Assembly: GCA_030040515.1 (NCBI GenBank)
Contig: JASHTO010000585.1
Coordinates: forward strand, 1-10,659
Origin: Terriglobia bacterium
GTDB lineage: Bacteria > Acidobacteriota > Terriglobia > UBA7540
Reading direction: 5' to 3'
DNA: 10,659 nt
Each line of letters begins with the position of its first letter. Position 1 is the stretch's first letter. The translations under genes and the position numbers were made by a program. This document shows positions 1 to 6,817 of the stretch, piece by piece. Under the pieces are notes generated by a model. It ran no database searches. It saw only the letters and a program-made list of their open reading frames with translations, and had not been told where the DNA came from.

Positions 1-70
1 CATGGCTGGAAGGCGCCTCATTACCGTCCAAGAGGTTCAGGTGATTCCGCCTGAAGGTCTGCCTTACTGA
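1..70 (+). CDS. Possible 3' tail of a + strand gene (partial)
   Basis: One + strand frame (codons from base 2) is open from the left edge to a TGA at 68-70 and reads AGRRLITVQEVQVIPPEGLPY after an internal ATG. The residue mix is protein-like, but about 22 codons are too few to identify anything. The stop codon falls inside the left terminal repeat of the inverted-repeat element at 63-191, so if this is a real gene its last codons and stop come from the insertion. A small hairpin (TTCAGG 36-41 with CCTGAA 50-55) lies in the same stretch and could instead mean the region is non-coding. Confidence 0.25.
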   Translation, partial: MAGRRLITVQEVQVIPPEGLPY

Positions 71-191
71 ATCTTGCAAAGTATAGTGACAACCGCTGTT
101 GTAACGGCGGTCTACGACCGCCGGATTTTCGACGCTCATCGAGCGCCGCTACAGAAAATTATTGTCACTATATTTTGCAAGATTCAGTAAG
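63..191. mobile_element. MITE-like inverted-repeat element, IS630/mariner style
   Basis: The left end (63-92, starting CTTACTGAATCTTGCAAA) and right end (162-191) are inverted copies over 30 bases with one mismatch. A TA dinucleotide stands at 65-66 and again at 188-189, at equivalent places in both ends. This fits insertion at TA with TA duplication, as IS630/Tc1-mariner transposons do; the element proper would then be about 67-187. It encodes nothing. The inside folds into two more hairpins: CGGCGGTC (105-112) with GACCGCCG (116-123), and CGCTC (133-137) with GAGCG (141-145). That makes a three-branched cruciform-like structure. No transposase is in the window, so it would need to be mobilised in trans. 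The family is inferred from end structure and TA flanks only. Confidence 0.75.
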
Positions 192-452
192 TTCGCAAAA
201 TCATCGCACATCGTTTCAATCGCTTCTATTGGTGCAGGGCCTGACAGAGCAAACATCCGCCTTTTGCCAGCCCGTCCTGTAATGCGATTGTTGAAAACCC
301 ACCCACCTACCCTTAGCGTTCGCCATCGTGGAAAGTGATTCAGATTTCAGAATATCTGTGTCCTTGTTCATGCCCTTGCGCATGACGTGCAATCACCAGG
401 AATGACGCACTTACTTGCAGCAGCTTCCGTTCTGGGTGCGCTCTCTAACTAC
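192..452. other. Intergenic stretch with no supported gene
   Basis: This stretch lies between the inverted-repeat element and the 3' end of the first dynamin gene. I see no intrinsic terminator (no strong stem followed by a T run) and no RNA gene. A 55-codon minus-strand frame (383 down to 216) exists, but it lacks a ribosome binding site and recognisable features, so it is not called as a gene. Confidence 0.5.
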
Positions 453-2513
453 TTATTCAGCGGCACCAACAGGCTCTTCTGAACGAAACTGCGTCAGCGT
501 CGCAATATCTCGCCGGATTGAATCCGTATCTTCCGGTCCCACCTTTGGCGAACCCGTCAAACGCTCGATGAGTGCCCGATAACTATCGGCGTGAGCGTCG
601 AATTGCCGATGCAGTTCAGCCAAGGTCCTTTGGGTCCAGGATTGCATCATCCTCCCATATCGCTCGAATGCCTTATCAACGCTTGCGCCAATTTGGCGCC
701 GTAGCTTTTGCTCAATTCGCCGGCTCATGAATGCCTTGCCAAGGAATGCCAAAAAATCCCGCTGTAGCGTAACCTCCAAACCTCCTGAGTCCAGTCTTGG
801 CATCTCTTTGACAACCGAAATAAGGTCCTCCTCGCGCGGCGCGTCCTTCACTTCCAGGGCACCCGCAGCCGCAGTAAGAGCATACGAAAGATCCCGAGCA
901 AGCTCATTCATTCTACGGAAAATCTGGGTTGCCGTCTCGGTTGCAATCCCTGCGAGACACCGGCAAACGGTCTCCTGTGGCTCCCCCGTTTTCGCTGTCC
1001 CGTTCGACCAAGCCTCCGCGATCTCGCCCGCAGCGCGAGACAGCCCAATCCATCCCAAGGTCCGTATTTCGTCACCCGCTCGCAGGCTCCAGGTGTTGAC
1101 TTCCTCGAACTGACCCACCGCTTTGCGTAAATGAGTCTCTGCGGTCTTAAGAAGATCTTTCTCTCTCTTGGGTCCCTTTTGAATTGTCTCTAATCGAACT
1201 TTCAGCGCAGCCTCGACAGCATCACGTAATCCGCCTGTTTTTCGACGCAACGAGCGTTGAGCCATTTCCTGATAGCGCTCGCAGAGCGGTTGGATTTCGC
1301 CTTCAAACCAACGGTCGAGAAGGAACGAATGCTCCGCCTTGGTGCTGACCGGAAAAACCGGAACTTTCAGTCCAAGTTGCGAGCTGATATGGCTTGCAAT
1401 ATATTCCGTGGAACGACCGCGATCTTCGGCGCTCAGCAGGTCTGACTTGCTCAAGAGGACGAAGGCAGGGATGGCCGCTTCGTACAGGCTTTGCACGGTT
1501 GAAAGGTCTTCCTGAGTTAGAGTTGAACCTGCATCCACCAAAACTACGCCCAGATCGCATTGAGGTAGATAAGCCAAGGTTTCGGCTGCCCCCGAGGTCG
1601 CCAAAGAGCCCAAGCCTGGCGTGTCAACGAAAACCACGCCCTCCTGCAAGCGTCTGGAAGGTAATTCAACCATAATACGTGTCACATGTTTCGCGTTGCC
1701 GGTATTGTACTGCTCGCTCACAAACTCCGGCAGTCGGGAAATTTCCAGGATTTCCGGTTGTTTGTCCAAAAAGGCGACCGTAAGTTTCGGCTCCGCACCG
1801 TGAAGGATTCTCGTGGGAATCGCGGTGATTGGATTGACCCCCACCGGTAGGACATCTTTTTCCAGGATATAGTTCAGTAACGAAGACTTCCCCGAACTCA
1901 CACGACCAAAAACGGCGATTTGAAAACTTTTTGACTCAAATTTATCCAGAATGACGGACAACGCAGACCTGAACTCGACCAGACCACGCTCATTCACAAT
2001 TTTCTCGAGAACCTTCAGGAGTTCCACCTCGTCTCCCGTACCCTCCAGTCTCTCCAAGCGCCTTGCGAAATCCTGTTGAAGGTCCTGTGTTAAGTATCGG
2101 CTCAGCTTTTTCACCAAGCTTCGCATTTCCTCAACCAGACCGGAGACCTCCGGAATGAGTGATTCAGGCACCTCACCGTATCCTCGCAGCGCCGTCGGGC
2201 GACATTCATCGAACGCAATGTCAGCGAACTCCAGGTTTACACGAATAGCATGATTAGCTCCCACTCGAGGCCCTGGGGGAGAGACGCCTTGGCTCTTCAG
2301 AACCTGAATCATCTGTGCGCGGATGAGGGCAATGTAATCCTGAACAACTTTGGTCTGCACTGGCAACAGATCCGGCCGGTATTTTGGAAAGGGCGATTTT
2401 GAGTTTGAGCTGAAAAGAATTGCCTCGATTTCCGATAAAAGGTTGTCGACGTACTTGAAGCTTGTGAGGAGATGAAGCCTCTGAGACCAGTTGAGGGAAT
2501 CGTTGGAGTCCAT
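453..2513 (-). CDS. Dynamin-like GTPase (bacterial dynamin family), first of two
   Basis: A 686-residue protein with an N-terminal helical region (about 1-195), a dynamin-type G domain (about 198-400) and a long, probably helical C-terminal region (about 405-686). All GTPase motifs are visible: P-loop GRVSSGKSS (203-211), switch I PITAIPT (228-234), DTPGLGS (297-303) and SKSD (355-358) as the G4 motif. Large spacing and helical flanks fit dynamins, which hydrolyse GTP to bend, tether or fuse membranes, rather than small Ras-like GTPases. I see no clear transmembrane helix; a short hydrophobic patch near 541-554 could be a membrane-contacting tip. The frame stays open to 2615, but ATG at 2513 is chosen because AAAGGGGGTAGAGGT directly precedes it. 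The 34-residue upstream extension would cross a CCCC-GTAA-GGGG hairpin (2619-2630) and has no dynamin features. A second dynamin gene lies 1.5 kb upstream in the same direction. Its substrate membrane and cellular role cannot be read from sequence. Confidence 0.9.
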   Translation of the reverse strand: MDSNDSLNWSQRLHLLTSFKYVDNLLSEIEAILFSSNSKSPFPKYRPDLLPVQTKVVQDYIALIRAQMIQVLKSQGVSPPGPRVGANHAIRVNLEFADIAFDECRPTALRGYGEVPESLIPEVSGLVEEMRSLVKKLSRYLTQDLQQDFARRLERLEGTGDEVELLKVLEKIVNERGLVEFRSALSVILDKFESKSFQIAVFGRVSSGKSSLLNYILEKDVLPVGVNPITAIPTRILHGAEPKLTVAFLDKQPEILEISRLPEFVSEQYNTGNAKHVTRIMVELPSRRLQEGVVFVDTPGLGSLATSGAAETLAYLPQCDLGVVLVDAGSTLTQEDLSTVQSLYEAAIPAFVLLSKSDLLSAEDRGRSTEYIASHISSQLGLKVPVFPVSTKAEHSFLLDRWFEGEIQPLCERYQEMAQRSLRRKTGGLRDAVEAALKVRLETIQKGPKREKDLLKTAETHLRKAVGQFEEVNTWSLRAGDEIRTLGWIGLSRAAGEIAEAWSNGTAKTGEPQETVCRCLAGIATETATQIFRRMNELARDLSYALTAAAGALEVKDAPREEDLISVVKEMPRLDSGGLEVTLQRDFLAFLGKAFMSRRIEQKLRRQIGASVDKAFERYGRMMQSWTQRTLAELHRQFDAHADSYRALIERLTGSPKVGPEDTDSIRRDIATLTQFRSEEPVGAAE

Positions 2514-2520
2514 ACCTCTA

Positions 2521-2528
2521 CCCCCTTT
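2521..2528 (-). promoter_or_regulatory. Ribosome binding site deciding the start of the first dynamin gene
   Basis: On the minus strand AAAGGGGG stands seven bases before the ATG at 2511-2513. It is a purine-rich, imperfect Shine-Dalgarno match. No comparable match precedes the longer alternative start at 2615. Confidence 0.5.
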
Positions 2529-2716
2529 CGACGAAGCGACATTCTTGAACACGGGGTATAAGTCGACCGACGGGATCGCCACAACCCTGCTCCAAATTAC
2601 CCCGGCAGGAGTCATCTTCCCCGTAAGGGGCGGTTAGCGGCGAACTCCAACGCCTGGTTTTATTATCACGCCATAAGCAGGTTGGGTCAATCCTGGCCCT
2701 GCCGCTAATCATCCTT

Positions 2717-2866
2717 CGGCAAAGCCGGAGGCTTTGCGGTGGCTGGCCGTCAGATGACGGACTGACCGCCGAAGAACCCCTCACCCGATCACCCCTTCTC
2801 CCCTCTCCCCCGGGGAGAGGGGAGAAGGGGAGGGGAGTTGGGGTGAGGGCTCTTTTCGATCCGGTG
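2717..2866. repeat. GC-rich palindromic dispersed repeat, copy 1
   Basis: This ~150-base unit is closely matched by 5826-5982, from CGGCAAAGCC to CGATCCGGTG, in the same orientation. It has three hairpins in a row: GCAAAGCC (2719-2726) with GGCTTTGC (2730-2737); CCGTCA (2747-2752) with TGACGG (2755-2760); and a perfect 39-base palindrome with 19-base arms (2792-2810 and 2812-2830, one central C). Outer arms CCCTCACCC (2778-2786) and GGGTGAGGG (2841-2849) enclose the palindrome. It lies about 200 bases upstream of the first dynamin gene. The short minus-strand frames through it are low-complexity and are not believed to be proteins. Repeats with CCCTCACCC...GGGTGAGGG ends are common in many bacterial genomes as non-coding families. 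Confidence 0.85.
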
Positions 2867-2895
2867 GTTCCCAAACTTTAGAGTCAAGAATGAGG

Positions 2896-2901
2896 TATAA
2901 T
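2896..2901 (+). promoter_or_regulatory. Possible -10 box (TATAAT)
   Basis: A perfect sigma-70 -10 consensus in an otherwise GC-rich region, pointing toward the gene at 3264. No good -35 hexamer stands 16-18 bases upstream (AAACTT and neighbours), and the implied leader would be over 350 bases, so support is thin. Confidence 0.2.
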
Positions 2902-2930
2902 TGCATTGGCGATGGGGTTCGCCAACGCAA
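2901..2930. other. Long imperfect hairpin
   Basis: TTGCATTGGCGA (2901-2912) pairs with TCGCCAACGCAA (2919-2930) over 12 positions with one A.C mismatch and a six-base loop. In minus-strand RNA the mismatch becomes a G.U wobble, giving an unbroken stem. There is no T run, so it does not look like an intrinsic terminator. Confidence 0.55.
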
Positions 2931-3263
2931 CCGTCTCTCCGACTGAGGCTGATAACTCCTACAAAACTAAACCAGGCTTGAAGGGTATGCCCTGCATTGG
3001 GCGCCAATGTCGTCCGCATAGGAAGGTCAAGTTATCCAAACGGTGCGGCCGGGTCTGAGGACTCTGGTGGCCGATCTCATGGCTGAACCTCATCATTCCG
3101 CTCGACAGGCTGAGCGATTTCTCCTGCCGTCCCTCAATCACACCAAAATCGCCATCGACTCCCGGTTTTTAGTCCATGCCCCAGATACCATTGTGAAAAC
3201 CATTCGGGGTGAATCAAGGCCTTAAGTGCAATCCACGGAGAGTGACGTGAAGGAAGATCGACT

Positions 3264-3839
3264 ATGACGACATCAGAGAACGGACCTAACTCCTTTCATG
3301 AAGTGGAACTGAATCAGGAAAGCGGGTGCCTCATTTGCACGGCACTAAAGAAGTTTCAATCGGATTGCATCCAGAAAATGAACGATCAAAAGCCCCAATC
3401 TCTGTGCAGCGTGCATACCTGGCTCGTTGCCAAATCTGTGGACGCGGAAGCCGCTGCCGACATTTTGCTAGGCATGTTAGACCTTGCATTGGAAGGAGAA
3501 TCATATGGGTCCACTTGCGAGATTTGTTCGTGGGTTGAGCAGCGTGAGCAACTGGAGTCAGATGAAATTCTGACAAGGCTACGAACTCCCGCATATCAGG
3601 TATGGTTTCGCGAGAACGCAGGGTTATGCATTCCTCACGCCCGCAGACTCTTCGATCAGATCCCGGAGGAGCTTCGCGAAACCATTGTTTCGCCTGTCAA
3701 AAAGGAAGCAAGAGCACTCAAGGCAAACCTGATAGTCCTTTTAGAGAGCGCTCGTGCCGGAACGCAGACTCACCCCGGCGTCCTGGGCCGTGTAGCTGAG
3801 CACCTCGTCGGGAAGCGCGGATTGCAAATCAAATCGTAG
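3264..3839 (+). CDS. Small protein with duplicated CxxC...CxxH units, DUF6062-like
   Basis: A 191-residue soluble protein. Two similar units are visible: C22-x2-C25 followed by C48-x2-H51, then C85-x2-C88 followed by C122-x2-H125. In the second unit the last part reads GLCIPHARRLF. The spacing suggests two zinc- or other metal-binding sites, or one site per half of an internal duplication. The pattern 'CxxC ... LCxxH' resembles the uncharacterised DUF6062 family, recalled from its motif and not searched. The middle and C-terminal parts are helical and charged; there is no signal peptide or membrane segment. The ATG at 3264 is preceded by AAGGA (3250-3254). The gene is the only + strand gene of any size here. 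It runs toward the second dynamin gene (193 bases between stop codons) and away from the first, so it has its own promoter. A partner role for the dynamins is inferred from position only. Confidence 0.8.
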   Translation: MTTSENGPNSFHEVELNQESGCLICTALKKFQSDCIQKMNDQKPQSLCSVHTWLVAKSVDAEAAADILLGMLDLALEGESYGSTCEICSWVEQREQLESDEILTRLRTPAYQVWFRENAGLCIPHARRLFDQIPEELRETIVSPVKKEARALKANLIVLLESARAGTQTHPGVLGRVAEHLVGKRGLQIKS

Positions 3840-3866
3840 CGATCTCGTTGAACGGACTAAGGAAGC

Positions 3867-3980
3867 TTGACGTGCCCTGCCTGTCCGGCCACTTCTTGCG
3901 TGAATCTCAATAATTACTTGCGTGCGGGAGATTTCCACAACGCCATTCTGATGGATCTCGGCATCTCGGGCACACCTTAA
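3867..3980 (+). CDS. Doubtful 37-residue cysteine-rich ORF
   Basis: A TTG-started frame reads TCPACPATSCVNLNNYL and continues to TAA at 3978-3980. It is in the same frame as the gene ending at 3839, but several stop codons separate them. AAGGA lies only three bases before the TTG, which is too close for a normal ribosome binding site. The CPxCPxxxC cluster is suggestive beside another CxxC protein. It could be a small gene, a decayed C-terminal segment or chance. Confidence 0.15.
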   Translation: MTCPACPATSCVNLNNYLRAGDFHNAILMDLGISGTP

Positions 3981-4031
3981 GACATCGGGACCCAAGCGCT
4001 GCCCATATTGTCTGAAAAGCCGAGAGGGTGG

Positions 4032-5810
4032 TTAATGAGCGAGCAAACCTATAACCTCTCTTTCCAGATTATCAAGCCGAGTAAGTGCCGCCGCCACGCC
4101 TGCTGAGCCAGCGGCGCGAGCCTCGCGCACATGGGCAAGTGCCTCCTCCGCAACGCGGCTGATTTCATGCAGCAGCCTTCGGACCTCCACCTCCAAGCGG
4201 CTGCGACTTTCTTGAATGCGATTAAGAACGTCATTCTGTACACGAGAGCAATTTACATCAAGAAGCAGCTTCAGGAACTCGCGGGCGTCCTTCTCAATGA
4301 CACCTTGGAGGCCCGTCAGACCGAGAAGTAAGTCTGCCAGCCAACGTATGGGGGAGGCAGGCGCCGCAACCTCGATCATATCCCGAAACTGAAACTCAGA
4401 ACGTTTTCGAAAACCTGTTTCTGGGTCCAGAGCGTGAGGCAACCGTGCCAATTCGGGAATACGTGCTTGCGCAAGATTCTTGAGAAATTCGTTGGCCATT
4501 TGGACAAACCGACTCGCGGCACGGCGATATTCCGCTTCACCCTCCTGCTGCTCGACCTCCAGCCAGGGAACTACGTGCATTTCTACTATCTTTTGGGCCG
4601 CCGCCATGACGCTCCGCCGGTAAGCTGGCCCAAACCTCTCCCTGGCACTGTTCACAGCCTGATGGAATTCATCTTCTATTGCCGGCCAGCTCGAGGCTAC
4701 GAATCCTTTATGTCTGCTGACAAATAGGTCGGAGAGGTGGCGCTGTTCTGCCATCCAGAGGAACTCGATCTCTCTGACCGAACGTTCCGCTTCCGAGATC
4801 GTCTTCTTCATCAGCGCAATTCTCCGCTCCGATTCGTCAATAGGTCGCTCAAGTGCTTCGCGCTCTTCTGTGATGATTGCGAGCAACTGCTCGCTGAGGC
4901 GTAATACGCCCCGCTCATATGCAGCGTGAACGATCTGACGACCAGACTCCTGAACAAGCTGCTCCATCGCCTTTAGAAGTTTCCCCCAGTCCCGCTCAGG
5001 CCCGCGATTGAGAAGACGTTCCGCCGCGCTGATCTCAAAGATAGGTCCCACGGCACGGCCCAACCGTTTTTCAAGAAGCTTCTGTGTGAAGTCAACCGCC
5101 GCTGCCTTTTCCGCATCGGTCGTGCGGTCCGCCTTATTTAACACGACGAGCAGGTCCCGGACTTGTCGGCCTACAGCCTCCACCATCGCTAGTTCCTCTC
5201 CTGCAAGTGGAGGGTCCGCGCCGACTACAACTAAAGCCGCATCAATATGTGGAATGAAAGCTTGTGTTGCCGCGGTATTGCCTTTCCACACGGATCCTAA
5301 TCCCGGCGTATCCACCAGACACATTCCGGTGGCAAGAAGAACGTTTGGGGCATAGGCCTCAGCCCCCCTCACTCCCTTCTTGTTTTCTGGGTTTTGTTCT
5401 TCTGAAACATATTGCTCGAGTTCTTCGATGGCGACATCTTGCCACGACAAATCCTGAAATTGAACACGTCCCTTTTTTACTGGACCGTACCGGATCATCG
5501 TGGGAACGGTTGTGACCGGAACGAATCCGACAGGCAGAACGCGCTCACCTATCAGTGCATTGATTAAGGTTGACTTCCCCCTTTTAAACTGGCCGATGCA
5601 AGCAAGGTAAAATCTGCCTTCCGACACGCGAGCGGCCAAGGCCCGACTGTCTTCTGCAACCGTTCTCGCTCCCAGCTTCTCACCCAAGTCCGCCAAACGA
5701 AGGAGTCGGGATGTGTCGTCCGTTTCGCCCTTGACTCCGGAGTGTGCAAAGGCTTTTTCACCAGACACTGCGGCGGCTGTCACTGAGTTCGGATTCGGGT
5801 CACTTCTCAT
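4032..5810 (-). CDS. Dynamin-like GTPase (bacterial dynamin family), second of two
   Basis: A 592-residue protein with the G domain near the N-terminus (about 66-290) and a long helical C-terminal region. Motifs: P-loop GQFKRGKST (73-81), switch I PVTTVPT (98-104), DTPGLG (167-172) and NKAD (225-228). It has the classical Asn in G4, unlike its neighbour, which has Ser. Residues 489-505 (RWLADLLLGLTGLQGVI region) are hydrophobic and sit between long helical stretches, where bacterial dynamins carry their membrane-inserting paddle. A coiled-coil-like Arg/Glu-rich tail follows (about 525-590). The chosen start is ATG at 5810. A TTG at 5831 in the same frame would place the start inside the palindromic repeat. 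Neither start has a strong ribosome binding site. The protein differs clearly from the first dynamin in length and domain layout, so this is not a recent tandem duplication. Two unlike dynamins side by side often form a hetero-oligomeric membrane machine in bacteria; that role here is inferred. Confidence 0.9.
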   Translation of the reverse strand: MRSDPNPNSVTAAAVSGEKAFAHSGVKGETDDTSRLLRLADLGEKLGARTVAEDSRALAARVSEGRFYLACIGQFKRGKSTLINALIGERVLPVGFVPVTTVPTMIRYGPVKKGRVQFQDLSWQDVAIEELEQYVSEEQNPENKKGVRGAEAYAPNVLLATGMCLVDTPGLGSVWKGNTAATQAFIPHIDAALVVVGADPPLAGEELAMVEAVGRQVRDLLVVLNKADRTTDAEKAAAVDFTQKLLEKRLGRAVGPIFEISAAERLLNRGPERDWGKLLKAMEQLVQESGRQIVHAAYERGVLRLSEQLLAIITEEREALERPIDESERRIALMKKTISEAERSVREIEFLWMAEQRHLSDLFVSRHKGFVASSWPAIEDEFHQAVNSARERFGPAYRRSVMAAAQKIVEMHVVPWLEVEQQEGEAEYRRAASRFVQMANEFLKNLAQARIPELARLPHALDPETGFRKRSEFQFRDMIEVAAPASPIRWLADLLLGLTGLQGVIEKDAREFLKLLLDVNCSRVQNDVLNRIQESRSRLEVEVRRLLHEISRVAEEALAHVREARAAGSAGVAAALTRLDNLEREVIGLLAH

Positions 5811-5825
5811 AGAGTAACCATGCTC

Positions 5826-5982
5826 CGGCAAAGCCGGAGGCTTTGCGCTGGTTGTCCGTCAGATGACGGACTGACCGCCGAAGAACCCCTCACCCGATCA
5901 CCCCTTCTCCCCTCTTCCCTCTCCCCCGGGGAGAGGGAAGAGGGGGCGGGGAGTTGGGGTGAGGGCTCTTTTCGATCCGGTG
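5826..5982. repeat. GC-rich palindromic dispersed repeat, copy 2
   Basis: Same family and orientation as 2717-2866. The small hairpins are conserved: GCAAAGCC 5828-5835 with GGCTTTGC 5839-5846, and CCGTCA with TGACGG. The central palindrome has different arm sequences (5909-5926 and 5928-5945, 18 bases each, C at 5927) that still pair perfectly. Arms here read CCCCTCTTCCCTCTCCCC, against CCCCTTCTCCCCTCTCCCC in copy 1. The left boundary lies 15 bases from the ATG of the second dynamin gene, so the repeat supplies its immediate leader. Confidence 0.85.
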
Positions 5983-6079
5983 AAACCCACGTACTGCCGC
6001 TTTCCGAAACGGTCAAACTCCGGCTGCCTCCCCGGCAGAGCCAGAGGCGCACCGAGAACTCCAACGCACTCGACGAACG

Positions 6080-6778
6080 TTACGCGCGTGGAAGTTCTCC
6101 AGTTCGCAAGATGCTCTTGAGTTCATCCCGAAGCCTAACATCAATAGGGAGATTGGAAATTTTTGCGGCAGTCGTCTCGAAGGGATATGACTGTGATTTT
6201 AACTCAACTTTCCCGTTCTCCCATATCGCGTATCGAGCTTCTGGCCTCCCTGTCTTGGGTTGCCCCAAACTCCCGGGATTCGCAACGACACGTTGTCCAA
6301 TCATTCTTAACGCGGGAATATGTGTGTGGCCCACTAGAATTACGTCGGCGCCAGTCTCCGCCGCCTCGGAAGTCCACTGAGGAGAGTCCGCTTCGCAGTA
6401 ACCATAGAGTGGGTTAGAAGGCATAGCGTGACACAAATAGAACTTTGTATCTTGCCGTTTTACCTCGACGTAGGGCGGCAGGTGCCGTAGATAGTGCTTC
6501 TGCCCAAAGGTCAAAACAGAGTCTGAATATCGTCGCGTCGCGTCCGCCATATCCCGAAACGGAGGGGAGCAACGTGGGTCCTGGTTATATCCAATCGAAA
6601 AGTCGTGGTTACCACACACGACAAGAGTTGCCGTCGACCGGATGAAGTCGATCACGGCGCCGGGATCAGGCCCGTAGTTGACGAGATCACCTAACACCCA
6701 AAGTTCGTCATATTTTTCATCGATGGCCGATAGAGCTTCGAAGTTCCCGTGGATGTCGGACAGAATGAGTATTCGCAT
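6080..6778 (-). CDS. Metallophosphoesterase, YfcE/MJ0936-like
   Basis: A 232-residue protein with the complete calcineurin-type metal-binding set: DIHGN (8-12; D8, H10), GDLVNYGPDP (30-39; D31), GNHD (56-59; N57, H58), the H117 region LCHAMP, and GHTHIP (150-155; H151, H153). NPGSLGQP (167-174) is the usual closing motif of the small YfcE/MJ0936 phosphodiesterases. These bind two divalent metals (often Mn) and hydrolyse phosphodiesters or phosphomonoesters; the natural substrate here is unknown. Length is near 60 residues above the shortest family members because of an insert around 61-100. The protein has no signal peptide and is presumably cytosolic. ATG at 6778 starts directly on the conserved first strand (MRILILSDIHG), which supports it although no strong ribosome binding site is seen. 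The start lies 39 bases after the DUF190 stop, so the two genes are probably co-transcribed. Confidence 0.9.
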   Translation of the reverse strand: MRILILSDIHGNFEALSAIDEKYDELWVLGDLVNYGPDPGAVIDFIRSTATLVVCGNHDFSIGYNQDPRCSPPFRDMADATRRYSDSVLTFGQKHYLRHLPPYVEVKRQDTKFYLCHAMPSNPLYGYCEADSPQWTSEAAETGADVILVGHTHIPALRMIGQRVVANPGSLGQPKTGRPEARYAIWENGKVELKSQSYPFETTAAKISNLPIDVRLRDELKSILRTGELPRA

Positions 6779-6817
6779 GACTCGGCGTCGGATGATGCGA
6801 CGAGATTCCCCGCAAAT

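Larger units (their letters stand above)
2867..3263. other. Intergenic stretch upstream of the CxxC/CxxH gene
   Basis: This is a roughly 400-base divergent intergenic region between the first palindromic repeat and the + strand gene at 3264. It contains a TATAAT box (2896-2901) directly followed by an imperfect hairpin (2901-2930), both listed separately. A 60-codon + strand frame (3043-3225) has no ATG start with a convincing ribosome binding site and no recognisable domain, so it is not called as a gene. Nothing else was recognised. Confidence 0.5.

Noticed and set aside
216..383. 55-codon minus-strand frame downstream of the first dynamin gene
   Set aside because: No ribosome binding site, no recognisable motif, and a length expected by chance.
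2518..2874. 118-codon minus-strand frame through the first palindromic repeat
   Set aside because: It is proline/arginine-rich low-complexity translation of the palindrome and overlaps the first dynamin gene's leader; there is no domain.
3043..3225. 60-codon + strand frame upstream of the CxxC/CxxH gene
   Set aside because: No ATG start with a ribosome binding site and no recognisable features; most likely leader or spacer.
3840..4031. Bidirectional terminator between convergent genes
   Set aside because: Looked for but only short GGG/CCC pairings and no T run were found.
453..5810. Recent duplication of one dynamin gene together with its upstream repeat
   Set aside because: Both genes have the repeat upstream, but the proteins differ in length, in N-terminal region, in G4 motif and throughout the C-terminal half, so shared repeats are better explained by independent insertion.
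5820..6380. 186-codon + strand frame
   Set aside because: It starts in the palindromic repeat and then runs antisense to the metallophosphoesterase gene, which has all catalytic motifs.
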